64,000 bases of DNA from Bacteroides sp. (lineage in GTDB: Bacteria; Bacteroidota; Bacteroidia; Bacteroidales; Bacteroidaceae). Both the position numbers and the translations under genes were made by a program. Under the pieces are notes generated by a model that searched no databases, was not told the origin of the DNA, and worked only from the letters and a program-made list of their open reading frames with translations. Shown here piece after piece: positions 26,699 to 35,411 of the stretch. The DNA lies in the NCBI GenBank assembly GCA_022648295.1, contig JALCME010000007.1:97114-161113 (forward strand). Reading direction: 5' to 3'. Position 1 is the first letter of the stretch. Each line of letters opens with the position of its first letter.

Positions 26699-27919
26699 AT
26701 GGCCGAAGATCGCATCATGCTCGATAGAAATAAAAGTAAACTATATACTTTCTTTTCACTATACATCGCTCAATCCATTCCGATGAGCTTATTCAGCACT
26801 TTGCTACCAGTGCTGATGCGGCAGGAGAATTTTTCATTAACCGCCATCGGCATGCTGCAACTCATCAAACTACCGTGGATTATAAAATTCCTCTGGGCTC
26901 CGGTTGTAGACCGCAAAACCAGCGGACTGGGCACTTATAAAAGGTGGATCTTTTACTCTGAGTTTGCCTATGCCTTCCTTATTCTCACCATTGCCTTTCT
27001 CAATTTAAAGACCAATTTCCTGCTGGTGCTGGTACTCATCATTCTTTCCTTTGCAGCTTCGGGCACACAGGACATTGCCACGGATGCACTTACCGCACTC
27101 TCCTTCAACCGTAAAGAGAGAAGCCGGGGCAACAGCATGCAGAGTATGGGTAGCTTTGCCGGTTCCCTTGTAGGAGGCGGATTACTGCTTATCCTTTATA
27201 AATATACCGGATGGAGCTTCATGCTCATCGGGCTTTCCATCTTCGTCATATTAATGATTATACCCCTCGCAAAATACAAAGATCCCGCTTTCACCCCGCG
27301 TGTGGGACGGACTCCTATACGGATGAAAGACCTGCTGCTCTTTTTCGGTCAACGCCGCATTCTCACGCAGCTCTCCTTTCTCATCCTCTTTAATTCGGGA
27401 CTGATTGGCATACTCGCCATGCTAAAGCCGTGGCTGGTTGATCTTCACTATCCAATGGCTAATATCGGATTGATGTTCAGCATCTTCGGTTCCTTATGCG
27501 GTTGCCTTGGTTCTTATTTCAGCGGCAACATCATCCGCCGTTACGGACGTGGAAAGGCGGCATCACTTTACGCTTGCTACATCCTTTTCACCGGACTTTA
27601 TTTTACCTGCATGTCCGGGTTCCAGCTACTGAGCACCGTAAATCTGTATATCGGCATCTTCCTGCTATGGAGCAGCTACGGACTAGCTACCGTATTGATT
27701 TATACCATTGCAATGGACTACGTCCGCGCCGGACGAGAAGGAACAGATTTTACCTTACAGATTGTTATTCTGCATTTTAGCAGTATCTTTGTAGCGGTAA
27801 GCAGCGGTAAACTGGCCGATACCTTCGGATACACAAGTCTTTTTGTTGCCGAATCGTCCCTAGCCTTCTTATCCCTGCTTTACGTATGGTTCTATTTTAA
27901 AAAATTATTTAAAGCATGA
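26699..27919 (+). CDS. MFS transporter, AmpG/RhtX/FptX-like
   Basis: Inner-membrane major facilitator protein of 406 aa with about twelve helices. The N-terminal pattern YIAQSIPMSLFSTLLPVLMR, then LIKLPWIIKFLWAPVVDR and SGTQDIATDALTAL, is typical of the AmpG-like group that includes siderophore carriers RhtX and FptX. A TonB receptor followed by such a carrier is the usual two-membrane import route for a chelate. Its stop codon overlaps the hemN start by 4 bases (ATGA), so carrier and heme enzyme are translated together. A second ATG at 26717 is a possible start. Confidence 0.88.
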   Translation: MAEDRIMLDRNKSKLYTFFSLYIAQSIPMSLFSTLLPVLMRQENFSLTAIGMLQLIKLPWIIKFLWAPVVDRKTSGLGTYKRWIFYSEFAYAFLILTIAFLNLKTNFLLVLVLIILSFAASGTQDIATDALTALSFNRKERSRGNSMQSMGSFAGSLVGGGLLLILYKYTGWSFMLIGLSIFVILMIIPLAKYKDPAFTPRVGRTPIRMKDLLLFFGQRRILTQLSFLILFNSGLIGILAMLKPWLVDLHYPMANIGLMFSIFGSLCGCLGSYFSGNIIRRYGRGKAASLYACYILFTGLYFTCMSGFQLLSTVNLYIGIFLLWSSYGLATVLIYTIAMDYVRAGREGTDFTLQIVILHFSSIFVAVSSGKLADTFGYTSLFVAESSLAFLSLLYVWFYFKKLFKA

Positions 27920-29286
27920 GCGTTGATTTGCTGAAAAAATATAATGTACCTACACCGAGATATACCAGTTATCCCCCTGCCAACTATTTCCATGAACGAT
28001 TTACGGAGGAAGATTTGCTTACTGCAATAACTGCTTCCAATGCTTCGACACCGCAACACCTGTCGTTCTACATTCATGTACCGTTTTGCCCCAAACTTTG
28101 TTACTACTGCGGGTGCAATTCTTATCCGATGGAGAAAAGAGAAGTGGTTGCCGCCTATATGGAAGCCGTAAAGGATGAAATCAAGCAGGTACTTCCCCTT
28201 ATAGACAAGCACCGTAAAATCGCACAGATACATTACGGCGGTGGCACTCCGACTGCTATCCCGTTGCACTATCTCAAAGAGATCAATGAATTGTTGCTCT
28301 CTTCGTTCGGTTGCATCGACCACCCGGAGATTGCCATAGAATGCCACCCCGGCTATCTCAATGCCCGCCAATGGGAAGAACTGGTGGAAGCCGGATTCAA
28401 CCGTTGCAGCATTGGCATACAGGATTTCAAGGAAGAAGTACTGAGTACAGCCAACCGCAGGCCTTCGGAGCTACCGGTTACCGATATCTTCCAGATACTC
28501 CGTGCACATCAGGTTGCCGTTAACCTTGATTTTATCTATGGATTGCCCCATCAGACGACGGAAAGCTTTGCCGAAACCATCCGTACGGCTGTCGCACTGC
28601 AACCCGACCGCCTTGTAACCTTCTCGTACGCACACGTACCCTGGGTCAACAAGAACCAACTGATTCTTGAAAAGGCCGGATTGCCTGCACCTCAGGAGAA
28701 AGCACGCATGTACGATGAAGCCAACAAAATATTACGTGCGGCAGGGTATGTTCCTATCGGACTCGATCACTTTGTCCGTCCCGATGACCCGTTGAATATC
28801 GCTCTCTCCAACGGATTGCTACACCGCAACTTCCAAGGTTATTGCACCCGCACCACTACCGGCCAGGTTTATGCTTTCGGGGTCACCGCCATCAGTCAGT
28901 TAACAAGTGCGTACAGCCAGAACGTACGCAGCATTGCCCAATATATCGACACGGTGGGACAAGGACATATCCCCGTCATGCGCGGCTATGCCCTGAATGA
29001 TGAAGAGCAACTCGCCCGCGAGGTCATCACCACCCTGATGTGCAACGAACGGCTTAACTGGGAGGAACTCTCCGTCCATACGGGAATGTCTGTAAAGGAA
29101 ATGCAACAACGCCTCGCGTATGATACTGCACGGTTGGAAGAGATGGCTGCCGACGGCATCATCACCTATACCCCCGAAGAAATAAAGGTTACCCCGGCCG
29201 GTGCGCTTTATGTACGCAATGTTGCCGCCGTGTTCGATCCGCTAATGCGTAACGGTGCAACTAAAGCGTTTTCTAAGCCGGTATAA
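27916..29286 (+). CDS. hemN: Oxygen-independent coproporphyrinogen III dehydrogenase
   Basis: Radical-SAM enzyme of 456 aa that decarboxylates coproporphyrinogen III to protoporphyrinogen IX without oxygen. The iron-sulfur motif is Cys58, Cys62, Cys65 with the extra Cys67 (FCPKLCYYCGC), the CX3CX2CXC pattern of true HemN rather than the heme chaperone HemW. PRYTSYPPA at the N-terminus and YGGGTPTAIP are also HemN-like. Bacteroides lack the early heme steps, so this enzyme works on imported or environmental tetrapyrroles. Coupled to the upstream carrier by a 4-base overlap. Confidence 0.95.
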   Translation: MSVDLLKKYNVPTPRYTSYPPANYFHERFTEEDLLTAITASNASTPQHLSFYIHVPFCPKLCYYCGCNSYPMEKREVVAAYMEAVKDEIKQVLPLIDKHRKIAQIHYGGGTPTAIPLHYLKEINELLLSSFGCIDHPEIAIECHPGYLNARQWEELVEAGFNRCSIGIQDFKEEVLSTANRRPSELPVTDIFQILRAHQVAVNLDFIYGLPHQTTESFAETIRTAVALQPDRLVTFSYAHVPWVNKNQLILEKAGLPAPQEKARMYDEANKILRAAGYVPIGLDHFVRPDDPLNIALSNGLLHRNFQGYCTRTTTGQVYAFGVTAISQLTSAYSQNVRSIAQYIDTVGQGHIPVMRGYALNDEEQLAREVITTLMCNERLNWEELSVHTGMSVKEMQQRLAYDTARLEEMAADGIITYTPEEIKVTPAGALYVRNVAAVFDPLMRNGATKAFSKPV

Positions 29287-29427
29287 AGTACGATGCAAGA
29301 ATACAAGTGAGAGTAAATAAGAAAACAGATAAGGATGATTAGCATAAATGAAACCGGAAGAGAATCATACCTAAAAGTAGCATAAAACAGCAACAAATAT
29401 CGCTATAAGAAAAGACGGAAATACTTC

Positions 29428-29611
29428 ATTGAAATGAAGATGAATGTAGTGGAGCGGAGATAAATAAAGTGAAGTAGAATAGAATGAAGATAGTAGACGG
29501 AAATGAATAGAGTGAAATGAAGATGAGTATAGTGAAGCAGAGATAAATAGAGTGAAACAAAAATAAGGCGAAGTAAAATCAAGATGAATCAAGTGAAACG
29601 GAGATGGAGAA
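29428..29611. repeat. Degenerate 20-bp tandem array, purine-rich
   Basis: About nine units start with AGTGAA or a near copy at 29428, 29448, 29468, 29488, 29511, 29531, 29551, 29571 and 29592; seven steps are 20 or 21 bases and one is 23. An approximate consensus is AGTGAAACGGAGATGAATAG. The plus strand is almost free of C. The array fills most of the 411-base hemN-hemG spacer and is not coding (20 is not a multiple of 3). No promoter consensus was found within it. Confidence 0.85.
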
Positions 29612-29697
29612 TGATAGAGAAAAACCTTTTCAATTTTATTCCCTTCCGTAGAATTAAAGAAATAAACGAGAATAAGGGATCAATATAGTCTATAAGT

Positions 29698-31074
29698 ATG
29701 CAAGCTCATAACGAAACAAAAGTAACAAGAGAAGTAGAAACCGTAGTTATTGGTGCCGGTATAACCGGTTTAGTCACTTCTTTTCTCCTGAAAGAGAAAG
29801 GGACGGACTTCCTTTTACTCGAAAAGGCAGCACGAGTGGGCGGACAATTGCATACCGTCAGTGACGAAGGTTACCTGTTTGAATCCGGTCCAAACACCGG
29901 AGTTATCTCCAATATGGAGGTACTCGACCTCTTCCGCAAGCTGGGCAATGACTGTACTCTTCTCACAGCTCACAAAGAATCTAAAGTTCGTCTCATCTGG
30001 AAAAAAGGAAAGTTCCACCCTCTGCCATGCGGAATGAAACAAGCCATCAGCACTCCGCTGTTTACATGGGCGGATAAGCTCAACATCTTCTTCGAGCCCT
30101 TTCGCAAACGGGGTAATGATCCTTCTGAAAGCATTGCTTCCCTCACCCGCCGCCGTCTCGGTCAGTCTTATCTGGACTATGCCATTGATCCGTTTATTTC
30201 AGGTATCTACGCCGGCAATCCCGAACGCCTTGTCACCCGCTTTGCCCTACCAAAACTTTACCGACTTGATAACCAATACGGTAGCTTTATCCGCGGGGCT
30301 ATCAAGCGTGGTCCGATACTGGCCGAAGAAAAGCGCCAGGGCATCAGTAAAGAAATCTTTTCCGTGAAAGGCGGCTTTCAACAACTCGTTAATGCCTTGC
30401 AGCAGCGTATTGGTGATGCTCAGATTCGCCTTTCCGCCGAAAGGCTCACCGTTGCTCCATACAATGATGGCTGGCTGACCACAGTACCTACTATCGGAGA
30501 ACAGATTTATTCCAAACGCATCATCAGCACCCTGCCCGCTTACGCACTGCCCGAACTGCTTGCTTTCCTGCCGGAAGAAGAGCTTCGTCCCATCAACAGT
30601 ATGCCTTATGCACCCGTCATTCAGGTAGGCGTGGGTATGCGCAACGGCGCTCCCGTTCCACAAGCCTTTGGCGGACTCATTCCGTCCAAAGAGAAAGAGA
30701 ACATGCTCGGCATTCTCTTCAATTCTTCATGTTATGATGACCGTGCTCCGCAGGGTTCGGCTTCCCTCTCCTTCTTTATTGGTGGAATGAAACGCCCCGA
30801 GCAAATGCAGCTCACCGATGACAATTTACACAGTCTGGTAGACGATGCCTTGCACCGAATGCTTCACTATGCCCCAAGCACCCGTACCGACAAATTCCAT
30901 GTCTTCCGGCATCAACGGGCCATCCCTCAATACGAAGCGGATTCCGAGCTTCGTTTGCAAACAATTGATCGCTTGCAAACGCAATACAAAGGTCTAATCC
31001 TTGCAGGAAGTATTCGTGATGGCATCGGACTGGCTGACCGCATTAAACAGGCTACCGAACTGGCGGGAAAGTGA
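29698..31074 (+). CDS. hemG: Protoporphyrinogen oxidase (HemY-type, FAD)
   Basis: FAD-dependent enzyme of 458 aa that oxidises protoporphyrinogen IX to protoporphyrin IX, the step after HemN. The N-terminus has the FAD fold VVIGAGITGLVTSFLLKEKG, then VGGQLHTVSDEGYLFESGPN; the C-terminus has ILAGSIRDGIGLADRI. The enzyme is of the HemY family, usually named hemG in Bacteroides. Ferrochelatase (hemH) is not in this window. The gene is separated from hemN by the tandem-repeat array and converges on the defence-like operon. Confidence 0.93.
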   Translation: MQAHNETKVTREVETVVIGAGITGLVTSFLLKEKGTDFLLLEKAARVGGQLHTVSDEGYLFESGPNTGVISNMEVLDLFRKLGNDCTLLTAHKESKVRLIWKKGKFHPLPCGMKQAISTPLFTWADKLNIFFEPFRKRGNDPSESIASLTRRRLGQSYLDYAIDPFISGIYAGNPERLVTRFALPKLYRLDNQYGSFIRGAIKRGPILAEEKRQGISKEIFSVKGGFQQLVNALQQRIGDAQIRLSAERLTVAPYNDGWLTTVPTIGEQIYSKRIISTLPAYALPELLAFLPEEELRPINSMPYAPVIQVGVGMRNGAPVPQAFGGLIPSKEKENMLGILFNSSCYDDRAPQGSASLSFFIGGMKRPEQMQLTDDNLHSLVDDALHRMLHYAPSTRTDKFHVFRHQRAIPQYEADSELRLQTIDRLQTQYKGLILAGSIRDGIGLADRIKQATELAGK

Positions 31075-31095
31075 TTGAGGTTGAAAAAAAGGCTG

Positions 31096-31965
31096 TTAAC
31101 TCTTTAAACGTAGAAATTCTTTGGCTCTATTACTCTTGTTTTGAATGTAACGATCGAATTCTGTATCCGCTTTTTCCAATACTTCTTCGGCAAAAAGATG
31201 CATTTGAGTACTGAATAGAGTGGGAATATGGTGTATATCTTCCTGATAGTGATCTTTAGAATGTTCTATTCCCTGCCGAATATGATCAAAAGCCTTACGT
31301 GGGTCCAATCCACCGCCCTTACCCGATGCTCCATTCATATTAAATGTACCATTCAAATACTTTAATTGGGAACTCCGTTGACTCTGAGGCAATGAAAGCA
31401 ATTCCGCCAAATCATTTGCAGGGTCACTGCGAAAACAATAATAAATCCAAATTTCAAAATCAGGATTACTGATGATCCATTGCTCAGAATCAAGAGGATC
31501 AGAAGACAATATCTTACGAAGTTCGTCTTCGTAATGATCCACGTCTGTAAATAGAAACACTTTATCAATATCAAGTAACTGATGCACTGTTCCATCAATC
31601 AGGAACTTTCCTTCAGCACAAATCTGTTGCCATTTTGCTAACATCATATTTGGGGTCAACCCTCCGGCATTACGTGCAGAAGAGAGAAAAAGAACTCTCA
31701 ACGACAAAAACCGACGCTTCTTTTCAAGGGTTTGTAAAAAGTCATGTTCGCGCTTGGTACCACCAGATAATACAAAAAACAAAGCGGGGGAAAGTTCACC
31801 TTCTTGCTTCACATACTCCAATCCGACATTTCCTTTCTGCTCCTCTTTTAAAGTTGCAGACTCCGTAGAGATCTTTTCCGTTTGGCCAACCTCCAATTCT
31901 TCATGAGCAATCAACTCTTCTTTTGCAGGCTCCGACTTATTGTATTTTAATTGTGATAAGTCCAT
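31096..31965 (-). CDS. RloB-like (TOPRIM-related) protein
   Basis: A 289-aa protein. A charged, Glu/Lys-rich N-terminal segment (about residues 1-58) precedes an RloB/DUF4435-like domain: FVLSGGTKREHDFL (64-77), VFLFTDVDHYED (136-147) and SNPDFEIWIYY (166-176), which matches the RloB pattern of a first motif, a DxD motif and SNPxFExW. The first-motif Glu expected in RloB (EG) appears to be Ser67, which may alter metal binding. The gene starts 6 bases after the AAA ATPase gene and is surely its operon partner. Such pairs resemble the PARIS/RloAB type of phage defence, where the ATPase senses and the TOPRIM-like protein acts. Confidence 0.78.
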   Translation of the reverse strand: MDLSQLKYNKSEPAKEELIAHEELEVGQTEKISTESATLKEEQKGNVGLEYVKQEGELSPALFFVLSGGTKREHDFLQTLEKKRRFLSLRVLFLSSARNAGGLTPNMMLAKWQQICAEGKFLIDGTVHQLLDIDKVFLFTDVDHYEDELRKILSSDPLDSEQWIISNPDFEIWIYYCFRSDPANDLAELLSLPQSQRSSQLKYLNGTFNMNGASGKGGGLDPRKAFDHIRQGIEHSKDHYQEDIHHIPTLFSTQMHLFAEEVLEKADTEFDRYIQNKSNRAKEFLRLKS

Positions 31966-31971
31966 TCCTGC

Positions 31972-33282
31972 TTAGTCTAAACTTCCAATAAAAGGAATGG
32001 CTCCGTATCTACCTTCTAAATAACCATTTTCGATAGATATGGAATTGTGTATCTTAAAGTCATTTAAAGAATACAGCAGTGTAGCCCCTTCCTTCTTCTG
32101 TGCAAACCATACTTCATCCGGTCTCATGATTTCCTTTTGATTCAACAAACAGGTTTCATGCGTAGTGAATATAAGCTGTCCTTTCGTCTCTTTATTCTGA
32201 GCAAAATATTTCACTAGGCCACAGATTAACGAAGGATGAATACCATGATCTATTTCATCAATAACTACAGTCCTGTCTTCTCTACATACTGCGCCGTATA
32301 TCGCCGGAACCAAAGTCAATAATCTCACGGTACCGTCTGATTGAGAACGAATATCCATATCCCCAATGTAACCTTCTTTACCAAACTGATGAAAAAGAAA
32401 TTCACGCACTTTTCTTATTCCATCTTCCATACTGATAGAAAAGACTTGTCGATCGGCAGCAAAATGAATCAGACTTTCACCTGGCTTCATGGAATCCACT
32501 TCAGCCTTAGGTAGCTTAGCATCAACGTGCTTGGAAAGCCAGGCATCAAAATCCTTAGAATCTACTTTCAATTCTTTAATACCCAGATCCAACTTAGAAA
32601 ACAGCTGATTCGTAAATCGCATCAAAGCCTTATCCTTATACATTATATCAAGTAATGCAGGTAAATTGGAATTCACATCTATAAGAGTAAGATTTATCTT
32701 AAACCAGTTAAATACATTCTTCACACGTTTGTCTTCTACAATGGGAAAATCCTGATTAAGAGCAATCAAAGATGAAAAAGGATTCTTCTTTAACATTCTT
32801 TGTGTAGCCACAGCGACAGACTCCGGCATGTTTTTTTCTAACTTAATCTCTGATTTTTCCCTTATAAAAATCGGTTGAGACACGCCATTCCCCTTACCTG
32901 ACAGATACAACTCCTCCTTCTCTACTCCATCTTTTGAAATCTCCACTGAATAAATGAAATACAACTCCGCCTGTTTGAACTCAATTAAAAGCTTCATCGG
33001 TTCAACTTCGGCGTTGTCCTTCAACTGATAGAAATAACGGTTTAGTTCCACTCTTGATAAGAAGTCCTTATCTATGGCTAAGCGGCGAAGAAACTTTATG
33101 CCATTCACCAAATTAGATTTCCCCGCACCGTTGGCTCCGTAAATTGCAGCCTGTTTCAACACAGGCACATCTTGTGAATAGATATGTTCTGCAAAAGTCG
33201 TTCGCTTTATATTCGGAAACATATCAAACTGAACCGGCTCGTCAAACGAAAGAAAGTTCTCTAAAATGACTCTAAGTAACAT
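31972..33282 (-). CDS. AAA15/AAA21-type ATPase, defence-system partner
   Basis: SMC/ABC-like ATPase of 436 aa: N-terminal FLSFDEPVQFDM, Walker A GANGAGKSN (49-57), a central insertion of about 250 residues, the signature-like SQSDGTVRLL (313-322), Walker B VVIDEIDHGIHP (339-350) and the switch His375 in FTTHE. The C-terminus lacks a TOPRIM domain, which is supplied by the adjacent RloB-like gene. This split is seen in PARIS (AriA/AriB) and RloA/RloB, and unlike OLD or GajA, where both are fused. First gene of a two-gene operon with its own promoter. A housekeeping role is possible but less likely. Confidence 0.85.
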   Translation of the reverse strand: MLLRVILENFLSFDEPVQFDMFPNIKRTTFAEHIYSQDVPVLKQAAIYGANGAGKSNLVNGIKFLRRLAIDKDFLSRVELNRYFYQLKDNAEVEPMKLLIEFKQAELYFIYSVEISKDGVEKEELYLSGKGNGVSQPIFIREKSEIKLEKNMPESVAVATQRMLKKNPFSSLIALNQDFPIVEDKRVKNVFNWFKINLTLIDVNSNLPALLDIMYKDKALMRFTNQLFSKLDLGIKELKVDSKDFDAWLSKHVDAKLPKAEVDSMKPGESLIHFAADRQVFSISMEDGIRKVREFLFHQFGKEGYIGDMDIRSQSDGTVRLLTLVPAIYGAVCREDRTVVIDEIDHGIHPSLICGLVKYFAQNKETKGQLIFTTHETCLLNQKEIMRPDEVWFAQKKEGATLLYSLNDFKIHNSISIENGYLEGRYGAIPFIGSLD

Positions 33283-33304
33283 GGTGTAAAAGTGTTATTT
33301 TCCA

Positions 33305-33333
33305 CAAATATAAAGGTTTATTTTTAAACCAAA
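33305..33333 (-). promoter_or_regulatory. Promoter of the ATPase/RloB operon
   Basis: Minus strand: TTTG (33330-33333), 17-base spacer, TATATTTG (33305-33312), a good match to the Bacteroides -33/-7 pair. It lies 23 bases before the ATG at 33282, and the upstream C69 gene has its own terminator. Confidence 0.65.
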
Positions 33334-33337
33334 CTAT

Positions 33338-33362
33338 TTATCCGTGAATTTTTCACGGATAA
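33338..33362. promoter_or_regulatory. Perfect palindrome upstream of the defence-like operon
   Basis: TTATCCGTGAA-TTT-TTCACGGATAA, two 11-bp arms, 4 bases upstream of the -33 box. It is not followed by a T-run on the minus strand, so an operator is more likely than a terminator. Confidence 0.6.
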
Positions 33363-33433
33363 GTAATTACTTATCTTTAAGACACATCATTCATGGAGTC
33401 TGGTACAATCCAAAACCGAAGGGAGATGCTCAA

Positions 33434-33474
33434 TAAAAAACCGGGAAAAGAATATCAACTACTCTTTCTCCGGT
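33434..33474 (-). terminator. Terminator of the C69 dipeptidase gene
   Basis: Minus strand: ACCGG...CCGGT stem extended by a G/A-rich to T/C-rich pairing, followed by TTTTTT. About 32 bases behind the stop codon. Confidence 0.75.
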
Positions 33475-33505
33475 CATATTAAATAATTTAAATCAATAAA
33501 GCTTC

Positions 33506-35113
33506 TTATGGCACAACGTATCTGTCTTTCGTTGCTTTGAGTACTTCCCGACTATAATCTTCGGAAGCGGGAATACGTTTTATGTGTCCGGTCTTACTAT
33601 CACGGGCTCCACAATCGTTGTACTTCACAATCAGGTCTTCCCCTAACGTTTTCCAAGCATGGAAAGTTTCTTCCGCTGTTTTTATCGTATAGGCCGTAAG
33701 CATTGCCTTGGCCTTATCAGGATAATCCGTGTAAAGCTTCAATGCGACAGATTCTATGCTGTCCTGATTGTTGGCAAACTGATCTTCCAAACCGTTCTGC
33801 ACAGTGCGAAGATCGCCAATCATCAGGCTGTAATAAGGACGAATCATACCGGCTACCCAGTTGTATATCCAGAAAGCACTCTTCCAGGAGAATTTATCAC
33901 TCGTGGCGTATTTAGAGGAATAACATTCGGGAACTTGATTGGCACAGCAATAAACGGGCGTAAAGACGGTCATATTGGAATCGTCCAGACCAAACCAAAG
34001 AATGCCTCCAATGCCATCGGGCAAATTACTGCGAACCTGTGCCACAAAGGTATAAGCACTCTGCTGGGTACCAATAGGCCGTTCGTTGAACATCTTCTTG
34101 CCATCTACCGTATAAACCAAAGCACTCATGCGATAGGGAGAATGGAACGGTCCGGCACTAACGTCTTTAGTAGGGTCAAGTTCCGTACCTTCGTAATGGT
34201 CGCGCATCATGTGTTGCACATCGCGCACCGACAGCTTACGATCGGGCTTCACAAAAAGTGGCATCGGCTCATCGGTAGTGCCTTTTATATAACTGATGTA
34301 TTTCTCCATCTCTGCACAATAAGTGCGGAAAAAACTCCAGACACGGGCTTCGCAGAAACGGCGTCCTGAAAAGTTCAGCGGATTATAAGCATCTGCAAAA
34401 TCAAAGTCCTTGTCTTTACCGCTGAAATAACCCTTTTTGCGGGCAAAGCTTATCACGTCCGCCGAGTAGAGGCAGTTGTCTTTATCATGAAGCGGAAATT
34501 TATGAATACGGCTTTGGTTGGCATGGGCGGCAATACAATCATCGGGAATGCGACGAGCTACCCAAACAGCCCCTTTCTCTTCAGAACCTTTACCGATCAT
34601 TTCCAGAATCCAGATTTCATTGGGATCGGCAATCGAAAAGCTTTCCCCTGTACTGTGGTAGCCGTACTCTTCCACGAGTGAAGTCATTACGTGAATAGCT
34701 TCGCGGGCGGTACGTGAACGTTGCAGGGCAAGCATCATCAATGTGGCATAATCAATACCCCGTTTCACTGTATCCTCCAACTCGGGACGTCCCTCAAAAG
34801 TCGTCTCACCAATGGCTACCTGATGCTCGTTAATATTACCAATCACCCCGTAAGTGTGTGCTGACTGGGGAATATCACAGTAAGGTCTTTGGCCGCCCCA
34901 CCCGGAAGTAAACAGAGCTCCCGGTCCATAATTGGCAGGTGGCGTATAAGGCAACGATCCGGCAAACCCATATCCGTCACACGAATAGGAAATGAACGCC
35001 GAACCATCCACCGAGGCTTTTTTACCTACCAGCAAGTTGGTACAGGCCCAAACTTCCGGTGAACAGGCTACCAGACAGAGAAGCAATAATGCTAATTTTT
35101 CTACTTTCTTCAT
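33506..35113 (-). CDS. Secreted C69-family dipeptidase
   Basis: Peptidase of family C69 (PepD-like), an N-terminal-nucleophile hydrolase that cleaves dipeptides. A signal peptide ends at VWA, leaving Cys24 of CTNLLVGKKASVDGS as the first mature residue, which is the family nucleophile. Further family segments are GETTFEGRPELED, AREAIHVMTSLVEEYGY and HANQSRIH. The protein has 535 aa from the ATG at 35113, chosen because it starts a proper signal peptide; an exact -7 element lies at 35241-35248. Periplasmic or surface location inferred. Confidence 0.92.
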   Translation of the reverse strand: MKKVEKLALLLLCLVACSPEVWACTNLLVGKKASVDGSAFISYSCDGYGFAGSLPYTPPANYGPGALFTSGWGGQRPYCDIPQSAHTYGVIGNINEHQVAIGETTFEGRPELEDTVKRGIDYATLMMLALQRSRTAREAIHVMTSLVEEYGYHSTGESFSIADPNEIWILEMIGKGSEEKGAVWVARRIPDDCIAAHANQSRIHKFPLHDKDNCLYSADVISFARKKGYFSGKDKDFDFADAYNPLNFSGRRFCEARVWSFFRTYCAEMEKYISYIKGTTDEPMPLFVKPDRKLSVRDVQHMMRDHYEGTELDPTKDVSAGPFHSPYRMSALVYTVDGKKMFNERPIGTQQSAYTFVAQVRSNLPDGIGGILWFGLDDSNMTVFTPVYCCANQVPECYSSKYATSDKFSWKSAFWIYNWVAGMIRPYYSLMIGDLRTVQNGLEDQFANNQDSIESVALKLYTDYPDKAKAMLTAYTIKTAEETFHAWKTLGEDLIVKYNDCGARDSKTGHIKRIPASEDYSREVLKATKDRYVVP

Positions 35114-35240
35114 TCGATCAGTGTTTTTTAATTTAAAGCAGGGCAAGCAGGTATTTCATCCCAATAGCTTACGTTTTTCTGCATTATCAATTGCTTTACA
35201 GCGTTAGAACAATGCTCCTCGCTAAACAGACGTCATATTG

Positions 35241-35248
35241 CAAAATTA
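35241..35248 (-). promoter_or_regulatory. -7 promoter element of the C69 gene
   Basis: Minus-strand TAATTTTG matches the -7 consensus. The leader to the ATG at 35113 would be about 120 bases. Confidence 0.45.
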
Positions 35249-35311
35249 CATAAAAATATCAAATCAGGCCGTCTCTTCCGGAGGAATTATTAAATTAATA
35301 AATTCTCCTCG

Positions 35312-35328
35312 GCGGATGTTTCATCCGC
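35312..35328. repeat. GCGGATG/CATCCGC hairpin
   Basis: Perfect 7-bp arms with a TTT loop. It is the first of four unrelated repeat types in the 668-base spacer between the C69 and MarR genes. Confidence 0.7.
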
Positions 35329-35372
35329 ATCTTCAGTGCCCCATAGGGGGAACTAGGGAGGAGGGGATATTT

Positions 35373-35402
35373 TATGCTATGCTATGCTGTGCTATGCTAT
35401 GT
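35373..35402. repeat. TATGC microsatellite
   Basis: Six 5-bp units: TATGC three times, TGTGC, TATGC, and a last partial TATG. Pentanucleotide tracts are prone to slippage, but no gene or promoter spans this one. Confidence 0.8.
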
Positions 35403-35411
35403 GTACTCAAT

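Noticed and set aside
29371..29592. 73-codon minus-strand ORF between hemN and hemG
   Set aside because: It is a translation of the 20-bp satellite (Ser/Phe/His-rich) and not a gene.
31096..33282. OLD or Gabija-type nuclease
   Set aside because: In those, ATPase and TOPRIM are in one chain and Gabija has a UvrD-like partner; here the ATPase has no TOPRIM and the partner is RloB-like.
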